From NCBI GenBank assembly GCA_964540005.1, contig CAZILN010000092.1, forward strand, positions 1 to 6,813: a stretch of 6,813 nt of DNA. The letters run 5' to 3'. This DNA is from CAZILN01 sp964540005. GTDB lineage: Bacteria; Bacteroidota; Bacteroidia; Bacteroidales; SM23-62. How positions within the stretch are numbered: position 1 is the first letter of the stretch; every line of letters starts with the position of its first letter. The notes under the pieces were generated by a model. That model saw nothing but the letters and a program-made list of their open reading frames with translations. It made no database searches and was not told the origin of the DNA. Shown here one piece after another: positions 1 through 5,747 of the stretch. The translations under genes and the position numbers were made by a program.

Positions 1-1355
1 TCCAGTGAAATACCTTTTGTTTCAGGCATTATTAATAATACCCAGATCAATTGTAAGACCATGCAGACAGCATAAATTGTAAATATGTGTCCCCCTGAAG
101 TTTCAGCAAATACAGGGAAGGTCCATGAGACGGCAGCTGCCATGAACCAGTGGGTAAAACTTCCCAGTGCCTGTCCCCGGGCCCTCACCTTATTCGGGAA
201 GACTTCACTGATAAAGACCCAGATTACTGCTCCCTGTCCGAAGGCATGTGAGGCGCAAAATACGAGCAGGCTTATCAATACCACAAGACTACCGGTATCA
301 CTGAAATCTGTTCCGTTTTGATAAAAGGTCAGTGCAATGGCGCCAAGGCTGATAATATAACCCAGTGAACCAACAATCATTAATTTCTTCCTCCCGAAAT
401 GATCGATGATCAGAAGGGCCGTCATGGTAAATACAACATTGACAAAACCTATTCCTACTGAACTGAGCATGGCGGAACTCTCTCCAAAACCTGCCATCCC
501 GAAGATCCGTGGTGCATAATACAGGACAGCATTGATCCCCGAAAGCTGGTTAAACATGGCAATGGCAACAGCCAGCATGATGGGTTTGATGTACCGTGAC
601 TGAAACAGGGATTCTTTGGGACTGTCCAGTTCAGCTCTAAGGGAATCCTGAATATCCCGGATTTCCATTTCCACATCCTTGTGATCGCCTCCCAGTCTTA
701 TTAACACCTCTTTAGCTTCGCTTCCCCTGCCGGTTGCGACAAGCCACCGGGGACTCCTGGGATTAATAAACATCAGAAGGAAAAAAGCCGTTGCCGGCAG
801 GGCTTCCACACCAAACATCCACCGCCAGGTGGTCATGCCTATGTCAAGAGAATTAATAATATAGTTTGAAAAGAAAGCCAGCATAATTCCAAAAACAATG
901 TTAAACTGGGTAAGGGCCACCATGCGTCCCCTGAACCTGGCAGGTGAGATTTCTGCATTGTACATGGGAGCAACGACTGATGACCCTCCAACTGCAAGTC
1001 CGCCCAGGAACCTGAATATTACCAGGGAACTCCAACTCCAGGCCAGTGCACACCCTATGGCTGAGACCAGGTAGAATGCACCCAGAACCTTCAGCATCCT
1101 TTTTCGTCCATACCTGTCAGCAGGTCTGCCTACTATAATGGCTCCGATAATGGTCCCGATCAGCGCACTTGCAACTGTAAATCCATGCCAGAACACGGCT
1201 GTGCCGATGATTTCTGAAAGTGAGTTATAGGTATCACTGAACAGTGATTTGAGGGTCCCCTCGGCGCCTGATATTACAGCAGTATCAAACCCGAACAGCA
1301 GTCCGCCCAGGGCCGCAATCAGTGCGCTTCTCAGTAAGGCTCCTTTGATCTTCAT
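1..1355 (-). CDS. Sugar-porter family MFS transporter (C-terminus cut by window edge)
   Basis: A 12-helix inner-membrane permease of the major facilitator superfamily, sugar porter branch (relatives XylE, AraE, GalP), which normally imports a monosaccharide by proton symport. The 451 residues read from the minus strand are open to the window edge and end just after PETKG (444-448), the motif that follows the last helix, so probably only a short tail is missing. Visible in order: GFDTAVISGA (22-31) in helix 1, the loop motif GRPADRYGRKR (76-86), AEISPARFRGR (134-144), WRWMFGVEALPA (177-188), PRSPRWL (199-205), NQLSGINAVLYYAPRIF (269-285) in the sugar-binding helix, DHFGRKK (318-324) and WVFISEVFPNKVRARGQ (379-395). 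Two departures from the family consensus: PESPR reads PRSPR, and the first glutamine of QQxxGIN is Asn. The start at 1355 gives a normal N-terminus directly before helix 1; no good Shine-Dalgarno sequence is present. The kinase-like gene lies 108 bp upstream on the same strand. The exact sugar cannot be read from sequence. Confidence 0.93.
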   Translation of the reverse strand, partial: MKIKGALLRSALIAALGGLLFGFDTAVISGAEGTLKSLFSDTYNSLSEIIGTAVFWHGFTVASALIGTIIGAIIVGRPADRYGRKRMLKVLGAFYLVSAIGCALAWSWSSLVIFRFLGGLAVGGSSVVAPMYNAEISPARFRGRMVALTQFNIVFGIMLAFFSNYIINSLDIGMTTWRWMFGVEALPATAFFLLMFINPRSPRWLVATGRGSEAKEVLIRLGGDHKDVEMEIRDIQDSLRAELDSPKESLFQSRYIKPIMLAVAIAMFNQLSGINAVLYYAPRIFGMAGFGESSAMLSSVGIGFVNVVFTMTALLIIDHFGRKKLMIVGSLGYIISLGAIALTFYQNGTDFSDTGSLVVLISLLVFCASHAFGQGAVIWVFISEVFPNKVRARGQALGSFTHWFMAAAVSWTFPVFAETSGGHIFTIYAVCMVLQLIWVLLIMPETKGISL

Positions 1356-1382
1356 ACTTTATATTCTTCCATACCTGATCAC

Positions 1383-1428
1383 AATATTTCTTTCCTGTTT
1401 CCTTGATTTACCGGCAGGAAGAGATATT
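1383..1428. repeat. Imperfect inverted repeat between the kinase-like and transporter genes
   Basis: The arms at 1383-1397 and 1415-1428 pair as an inverted repeat around a 17-nt loop. The inner six base pairs (TTCCTG with CAGGAA) are perfect. After one bulged base the outer eight continue, with one wobble (G-U if the plus strand is transcribed, A-C mismatch on the minus strand). It lies in the 108-bp gap between two minus-strand genes. No T-run follows on the minus strand, so it is not a standard intrinsic terminator. It could be an mRNA processing or stability hairpin in a shared transcript, a protein-binding site, or chance in AT-rich DNA. No clear Bacteroidota-type promoter was found in this gap. 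Confidence 0.35.
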
Positions 1429-1463
1429 CATTGAGGAGTTATGTTCACTGTTTCCAGGGAGTA

Positions 1464-2204
1464 CTATTCAAGCAGGTTCTCATCCCAGTTTTCAGCCAGT
1501 GCCGGTTTTTTTCCTTTCAGCAGGCTTAAAAAGCAATTCATGGTTTTTCTCGCGTCACCAACCGGGTAATAGAAACCTTCCCAGTTATCACTGTCTTCCC
1601 CGTCGTGATTGGGAATAACATAATCAAACTGCCATGCCATTTTCATTTCCGTGTAAGCACTGGCAGCTCTTTTTTCTATGTCTTCAAGGTCGAATAGGGA
1701 TAATTCCCGTTTTTGCCTGCGTTTCCGCCCGAGTAGTTTTCGGCGCATGATCTCAGTAATAAGATTCGGTACTGCTATATGCAGTTCAGGAGTCTGCAAG
1801 TATTCAATCTCCTCCTTCGATAGAGGGGACAGGAACATACTGAGTTTAGGGTAGTCCGTTAATCTTGGATGGGTTATTAATGCTTCCGCAACATATGGAT
1901 TGCCTTCGTAAAAAACACTGGCCTCTTTCAGGTCTTCCGATAATTCCTCGAGGTCCAGGGCCTGCAGGTCTCCCCTGACACCCATCACGATGAATTTGGG
2001 ATCAAGCCTTAATGCATCAATAGTGCTGCGCCTGCGGAAGTAATAGTCCTTTCCTTCCATCTCACCCGGACGAGGGTGGCGATCGTTAAAGAGAACCAGC
2101 TTTTTAAGTGACTGGCGCAATTCAGGATAAAATCTCCACAATGCCTTGTCCATTGGACTTTTCCCTATACAGGACGGGCCGGTAAGTATGACTAGTTTGT
2201 TCAT
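1464..2204 (-). CDS. Divergent guanylate-kinase-fold P-loop protein
   Basis: A 246-residue protein that follows the guanylate kinase layout from end to end but is longer than typical Gmk (about 200). The ATP-binding P-loop GPSCIGKS (9-16) is intact. DRHPRPGEMEGKDYYF (41-56) matches the TRxPRxGExxGxDYxF segment, keeping both arginines and the tyrosine. FLSPLSKEEIE (124-134) matches the FxxPPSxxEL strand, RRKLLGRKRRQKRE (154-167) lies where the lid is, and IEKRAASAYTEMKMAWQFDYVIPN (from 176) matches the closing helix and YDYxIxN strand. By my alignment the GMP-contact Glu of the FxE segment is Val73, the YGT motif is replaced near LQALD (80-84), and the LDID strand reads FYEGN (98-102). About 20 extra residues precede the lid. 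ATP binding is likely; GMP phosphorylation is doubtful, and the acceptor may be another nucleotide or a small molecule. It may be co-transcribed with the downstream transporter. The start at 2204 leaves only two residues before the first beta strand, normal for this fold. Confidence 0.8.
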   Translation of the reverse strand: MNKLVILTGPSCIGKSPMDKALWRFYPELRQSLKKLVLFNDRHPRPGEMEGKDYYFRRRSTIDALRLDPKFIVMGVRGDLQALDLEELSEDLKEASVFYEGNPYVAEALITHPRLTDYPKLSMFLSPLSKEEIEYLQTPELHIAVPNLITEIMRRKLLGRKRRQKRELSLFDLEDIEKRAASAYTEMKMAWQFDYVIPNHDGEDSDNWEGFYYPVGDARKTMNCFLSLLKGKKPALAENWDENLLE

Positions 2205-2332
2205 TTATTTTCAGTTCATGATTTCAGCTGTCTAATAAAACTTTTAAATTATGAAAAAAACAACAACACCGGAAAACTTATCAATAAATTCTTATTCTTA
2301 TTATCTTAGCAGTCATACCTGTTTATAACACA
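2205..2332. promoter_or_regulatory. Divergent intergenic region for the kinase-like and amidohydrolase genes
   Basis: This 128-bp AT-rich gap separates two gene starts that point away from each other, so it should contain promoters for both. The only plus-strand candidate seen is TATCTTAG at 2302-2309, one mismatch from the Bacteroidota -7 consensus TAnnTTTG and about 24 bp before the amidohydrolase start; no TTG lies at the expected distance upstream. On the minus strand TAATTTAA fits the -7 element only partly. Neither start has a Shine-Dalgarno sequence. That the region is regulatory is inferred from layout; the exact elements are uncertain. Confidence 0.35.
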
Positions 2333-3643
2333 ATGAAATATTTTATCATATCAATGCTATGGACACTTGTAACATTTACAGGGGGCTATGCACAGACCAA
2401 CAAAGAACTTGTGAATGAACTGCTTGGTGAACACTTTGAACTATACAAGCACTTCCATCAGAACCCGGAACTTTCATATAAGGAAACCCTGACTGCCATG
2501 CGATTATCTGAGGAAGTGGAAAAACTGGGATATGAGGTAACCCGCAACGTAGGAGGAAACGGGTTCGTGGGGATTATGAAGAATGGAGAAGGCCCCGTGG
2601 TAATGATCCGAACTGACATGGATGCACTTCCACTGGAAGAAAAAACCGGACTACCATTTGCAAGTAAGGTGATCATGGAGGATTCGGACGGGATAGTTAT
2701 GCCTGTAATGCATGCCTGCGGACATGACATGCATATGAGTGTCTGGCTTGGCACAGCAACAATTCTGGCCGGAATCAAGGATCAGTGGAAGGGTACCCTG
2801 ATGATCATTGCCCAGCAGGCAGAAGAGAAAAGCGGTGGAGCCAGTGCCATGCTGGAAGACGGACTCTTTACCAGGTTCCTTGTACCCGATTATGCCCTGG
2901 CCTATCATGTAAGTGCTGAAATGGAAGCAGGAACTATCGGATTCCGATCAGGGCCTTTCCTGGCCGGAGTAAGTTCCGTAGATATAACAGTTTACGGGGT
3001 AGGTGGCCACGGAGCCATGCCTCACAGGGCAGTCGATCCTGTGGTACTGGCCTCCCGTATCGTGCTTGCGCTGCAAACCATACCCAGCCGAGAGATCAGT
3101 CCCCTGGAACCTGCTGTCGTAACAGTTGGATCCATTCATGGTGGTACGGTTCATAACATCATCCCGGATGAGGTAAAAATGCAATTAACCGTAAGGTATT
3201 ATAATGACGCGGTCTACGATCAAATCATCAGTTCACTCAAACGTATAACTGCAGGAATAGCTCAGTCTGCCGGACTTCCTGAGGATAAATACCCCCTTGT
3301 CCAGGTCCTGGGCGGAGTAACACCTCCTTTGGTGAATGAGGATGTGCTTACAAACAGGGCGGTCACCTCATTCAGCAATGAGATCGGAAAGGAAAATGTG
3401 ATCGAAGTAATGCCGGTTACTGCAGGTGAGGATTTCAGCAGGTATGGAAGAACTCCTGAAAAGGTGCCAATCGCCATGTTCTGGCTGGGTACTGTAGATC
3501 CGGCTGCCTATAAAGATCACCTGGAGAACGGGACTGCATTACCCGGATTACATAACCCGCATTATTATCCTTCATTCGATCTGTCTTACACAACGGGAGT
3601 GAGGGCCCTGTCACGAGCCGTCCTGGATCTGCTGCAGGATTGA
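2333..3643 (+). CDS. Exported M20D-family metallo-amidohydrolase (N-acyl amino acid amidohydrolase type)
   Basis: A 436-residue hydrolase of peptidase family M20, subfamily D (hippurate hydrolase, N-acyl-L-amino acid amidohydrolase and IAA-amino acid hydrolase relatives), which uses a two-metal centre to split an amide between an acyl group and an amino acid. An N-terminal hydrophobic segment ending GYA before Gln21 looks like a Sec signal peptide, so the enzyme probably works in the periplasm. Catalytic-domain motifs are RTDMDALP (93-100) and HACGHDMH (127-134), supplying Cys129 and His131. QQAEE (161-165) supplies the general base Glu164 and metal ligand Glu165, followed by His192 and a late His407 in GLHNPHYYPSFD. 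The lid/dimerisation domain holds YGVGGHGAMPHRAVDP (221-236). AGEDFS (364-369) is also typical. All expected ligands are present; the only motif change is QQAEE for the usual QPAEE. The substrate cannot be told. The start at 2333 is supported by the signal peptide. It converges on the HEAT-like gene 46 bp downstream. Confidence 0.92.
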   Translation: MKYFIISMLWTLVTFTGGYAQTNKELVNELLGEHFELYKHFHQNPELSYKETLTAMRLSEEVEKLGYEVTRNVGGNGFVGIMKNGEGPVVMIRTDMDALPLEEKTGLPFASKVIMEDSDGIVMPVMHACGHDMHMSVWLGTATILAGIKDQWKGTLMIIAQQAEEKSGGASAMLEDGLFTRFLVPDYALAYHVSAEMEAGTIGFRSGPFLAGVSSVDITVYGVGGHGAMPHRAVDPVVLASRIVLALQTIPSREISPLEPAVVTVGSIHGGTVHNIIPDEVKMQLTVRYYNDAVYDQIISSLKRITAGIAQSAGLPEDKYPLVQVLGGVTPPLVNEDVLTNRAVTSFSNEIGKENVIEVMPVTAGEDFSRYGRTPEKVPIAMFWLGTVDPAAYKDHLENGTALPGLHNPHYYPSFDLSYTTGVRALSRAVLDLLQD

Positions 3644-3661
3644 TCAGGGCATATGATCAAT
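3639..3661. terminator. Perfect inverted repeat at a convergent gene junction, possible bidirectional terminator
   Basis: ATTGATCA (3639-3646) and TGATCAAT (3654-3661) form a perfect 8-bp stem with a 7-nt loop. The left arm contains the amidohydrolase stop codon, and the repeat sits in the only gap between that gene and the oppositely directed HEAT-like gene. The position suits a shared terminator, but no T-run follows on either strand and the stem is AT-rich, so it is not a classical Rho-independent terminator. It could also be a protein site or chance. Confidence 0.35.
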
Positions 3662-3689
3662 GATCCAGATCTCCAGGGTATCCGGGAAT

Positions 3690-4211
3690 TCAGGCTGTTT
3701 CCCTGTAAAGCTTAGCCAGCAGTATACCTGCTCTTGCTTCAATCCCTGCCGATTCTGCCGTGATCTGTCCTTCCAGGATGGCTATGAGCTCGTGTTTCAG
3801 TCCGGGTTCCCTGTTGGAAATATTATACAGAACAGTCATTGAATTGGCCCTGTTAGCAATTGATTCTCCAGGGGATTCAACTATATTCAGCGACAAATCA
3901 AATAATTCACCAAGATGTTCCTCAGGGATTTCAAGAAAGCCCAGAATGTTGATAATGTTCCTTCTTACTCCTTCCGATTTCAGCTTGTGCAGGCTCCGGA
4001 TGAGATCAGAAACATAGGATTGAAGAAAATAGGGGTGCTTTTTACCAAATAGCCATATAGCCCGCGATGCTCTCATTGACAGAGGCGATTTATCCTCAAG
4101 CGCCAGTTTCCACACTTCCTCAAACAGATCAGGATCTTCTTCTAATTTGTCCACCACCATATCTGCATTAAGGCGTGATGAATCAATCTTCAGGAATTCT
4201 ATGATATCCAT
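3690..4211 (-). CDS. Small HEAT/ARM-like all-helical protein of unknown function
   Basis: I do not recognise a named family. The 173-residue product has no signal peptide, membrane segment or catalytic motif, and appears to be a cytoplasmic stack of amphipathic helices. Helical pairs can be traced at about residues 27-57 (DPDLFEEVWKLAL, then RASRAIWLFG), 61-92 (FLQSYVSDLIRSL, then RRNIINILGFL), 97-131 (HLGELFDLSLNIV, then IANRANSMTVLYNIS) and 136-170 (GLKHELIAILEGQI, then GIEARAGILLAKLYR). The regular spacing of about 35-40 residues and the hydrophobic pattern resemble HEAT or ARM repeats, which usually bind other proteins. A role in protein binding is inference from the fold. The start at 4211 lies a suitable distance below a promoter match at 4247-4275. 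The gene is divergent from the oxidoreductase operon and convergent with the amidohydrolase gene. It could equally be an uncharacterised Bacteroidota hypothetical protein with no link to its neighbours. Confidence 0.8.
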   Translation of the reverse strand: MDIIEFLKIDSSRLNADMVVDKLEEDPDLFEEVWKLALEDKSPLSMRASRAIWLFGKKHPYFLQSYVSDLIRSLHKLKSEGVRRNIINILGFLEIPEEHLGELFDLSLNIVESPGESIANRANSMTVLYNISNREPGLKHELIAILEGQITAESAGIEARAGILLAKLYRETA

Positions 4212-4230
4212 ATTATATCTCGGGTTATTT

Positions 4231-4251
4231 AATTGTTTGCATTATACAATT
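4231..4251. repeat. Inverted repeat AATTGT-N9-ACAATT, possible operator
   Basis: AATTGT (4231-4236) and ACAATT (4246-4251) form a perfect 6-bp inverted repeat with a 9-nt spacer. The right arm also lies within a 10-bp palindrome, TACAATTGTA (4245-4254), which overlaps the predicted minus-strand -7 element. The position just at and downstream of that element would suit a repressor site. The base composition is AT-rich, so chance remains possible. Confidence 0.25.
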
Positions 4252-4275
4252 GTACTGTGTTGAAATCATCTTCAA
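4247..4275 (-). promoter_or_regulatory. Predicted Bacteroidota-type promoter for the HEAT-like gene
   Basis: Read on the minus strand, TTG (4275-4273) is followed after 18 bp by TACAATTG (4254-4247), one mismatch from TAnnTTTG. This gives an expected transcript start near 4240 and a leader of about 30 nt before the ATG at 4211. The spacing agrees with the known TTTG/TAnnTTTG promoter type of this phylum. It overlaps the plus-strand promoter. Confidence 0.4.
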
Positions 4276-4288
4276 TTTATTAAATTTA
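4260..4288 (+). promoter_or_regulatory. Predicted Bacteroidota-type promoter for the oxidoreductase operon
   Basis: TTG (4260-4262) is followed after exactly 18 bp by TAAATTTA (4281-4288), one mismatch from TAnnTTTG. The transcript would start near 4295, leaving a leader of about 25 nt before the ATG at 4319, which has no Shine-Dalgarno sequence. The -33 part lies inside the oppositely directed promoter of the HEAT-like gene. Confidence 0.45.
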
Positions 4289-4318
4289 GAAACTATACAA
4301 ACCATCTAAACCAGTCTT

Positions 4319-5716
4319 ATGAACAAAAAAGAAATAACAAGGAGGGATTTTATTGCTAAATCCTCACTGCTGGCTGCAGGGACCACCGTCGGATTACAGC
4401 ATGTGCGGACTGCTGATCTGAAGAAAGCGGGAGCCAGCGATAAGGTCAGGGTAGGATTTATCGGGGTCGGCAACCGGGGCTCACAGTTACTGGAGTTTTT
4501 CATGTCTAACAAAGACATGGAAGTAGCTGCCCTCTGCGATGTTTATGAACCCTATAGAACAAGGGACAGATCGGCTGTCCCGGAACGAATCCTGGCTTCC
4601 GGCAGGATCCCCCGTATGGGTGAATCCTTCGGGAAAGAAGTCAAACTGTATTCTGACTTCAGAAATCTCCTGGAACAGAAAGATATTGATGCCGTTTGTA
4701 TTGCCACTCCCGACCACTGGCATGCTGTAATGACCATAATGGCGATGGATGCCGGAAAGGATGTTTATGTGGAGAAACCCCTGACAATCACATTGAAGGA
4801 AGGGAGGAAAATGGCGGAAGCACAAAAGCGAACCGGACGTGTTGCTGCTGTGGGATTGAATCGAAGGGGATCATCTGTTTATCAGAAGCTGGCATCAGAG
4901 ATACAGGGAGGCAGGATAGGAAAGGTTACAACTGCCAGGGCGCACAGGATCAGTAATATGTTTCCGGAAGGAATAGGAAGGCTGAAACCTGAGGATCCTC
5001 CTGCCGGTTTCAACTGGGACATGTGGCTGGGACCGCGTTCCTTCAGGCCATTTCAGTACAACATTGCACCTTATTATTTCAGGTGGTGGAGCCAGTACTC
5101 ATCCCAGATGGGGAACTGGGGGGTGCATTACATGGATGCCATACGCTGGCTTATAGGCGAAACGGCTCCAACAGCCATAACTGCCCATGGAGGAAAATAT
5201 GCTGTAAAGGATGACCGGGATATTCCTGACACTATGGAGGTACTCTTCGAGTTGAAATCAGGTGGTATTATTCAGTTTTGCATACATGAGGCAAGCAGCG
5301 GCGGAGGCATCAGGGGAGGAGAGATAGAACTGAATGGGACTAAAGCTGACCTGGTAGCTGACGAGGGTGGATATACCATTACACCTGCTGGTCCGGGACA
5401 ATTCCAGGATTGGGAGCCTCTTTCTGAGGAAGAAAAGTACAGTATTGAAAATGATGAATCATATGATGACCTTGGCAGCAGTGAACCCAGTACCGGCAAC
5501 CTGATCCGGAATTTCCTGGATAGTGTAAAATCGGGTGATACCCCCTGGTGCAGCCTGGAAGAAGGGCACAGGTCTACCAGCTTTGCCCACCTGGCCAATA
5601 TTTCACTGGCTACGGGCATGCGAATTGAATGGGATCCCGAAGCAGAAAGGATCACCAACAGCGAAAAGGCCAACGAACTGTTGCATTATGAATACCGTAA
5701 GCCCTGGACACTCTGA
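4319..5716 (+). CDS. Tat-exported Gfo/Idh/MocA-family oxidoreductase
   Basis: A 465-residue NAD(P)-dependent dehydrogenase of the Gfo/Idh/MocA family, which oxidises or reduces sugars, inositols and sugar derivatives. A twin-arginine signal begins TRRDFIAKSSLLAAG (7-21), so the folded protein, probably with its cofactor, should be exported. The Rossmann domain starts at VGFIGVGNRG (45-54), with the nucleotide-binding glycines in GVGNRG. TPDHWH (130-135) and VEKPLT (151-156) follow, the latter with the family's catalytic Lys153. WDMWLGP (233-239) and MGNWGVHYMDAIRW (264-277) are typical of the bacterial Tat-type branch; His270 and Asp273 are the expected active-site pair. The C-terminal alpha/beta domain runs to about 436 and ends with a short tail. 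The length fits secreted members of the family. The ATG at 4319 places the RR motif at residues 8-9. It is the first gene of a probable operon with the enolase-superfamily gene 31 nt downstream. The substrate is unknown; a sugar or sugar acid is likely from the family. Confidence 0.93.
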   Translation: MNKKEITRRDFIAKSSLLAAGTTVGLQHVRTADLKKAGASDKVRVGFIGVGNRGSQLLEFFMSNKDMEVAALCDVYEPYRTRDRSAVPERILASGRIPRMGESFGKEVKLYSDFRNLLEQKDIDAVCIATPDHWHAVMTIMAMDAGKDVYVEKPLTITLKEGRKMAEAQKRTGRVAAVGLNRRGSSVYQKLASEIQGGRIGKVTTARAHRISNMFPEGIGRLKPEDPPAGFNWDMWLGPRSFRPFQYNIAPYYFRWWSQYSSQMGNWGVHYMDAIRWLIGETAPTAITAHGGKYAVKDDRDIPDTMEVLFELKSGGIIQFCIHEASSGGGIRGGEIELNGTKADLVADEGGYTITPAGPGQFQDWEPLSEEEKYSIENDESYDDLGSSEPSTGNLIRNFLDSVKSGDTPWCSLEEGHRSTSFAHLANISLATGMRIEWDPEAERITNSEKANELLHYEYRKPWTL

Positions 5717-5740
5717 AATCTATCGAATTATATAAAACCG

Positions 5741-5745
5741 GGAGG
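5741..5745 (+). promoter_or_regulatory. Shine-Dalgarno-like GGAGG close to the enolase-superfamily start
   Basis: A full GGAGG lies in the 31-nt gap after the oxidoreductase stop, but only two bases separate it from the ATG at 5748, shorter than the usual 5-9. No alternative upstream start exists in frame near it, and the Tat motif needs this ATG. It is the only strong Shine-Dalgarno-like sequence before a gene in this window. Confidence 0.4.
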
Positions 5746-5747
5746 AA

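Noticed and set aside
85..321. Short plus-strand open frame within the transporter region
   Set aside because: It lies opposite the sugar-porter gene, whose minus-strand translation shows unbroken family motifs; the plus-strand product resembles nothing.
1403..1618. Plus-strand open frame of 71 codons spanning the gap and the 3' end of the kinase-like gene
   Set aside because: Most of it overlaps the minus-strand kinase-like coding sequence, and it has no recognisable motif or start signal.
5272..5673. 133-codon minus-strand open frame inside the oxidoreductase gene
   Set aside because: Low-complexity Ser/Leu/Pro-rich product that mirrors the strongly supported plus-strand gene; no start signal.
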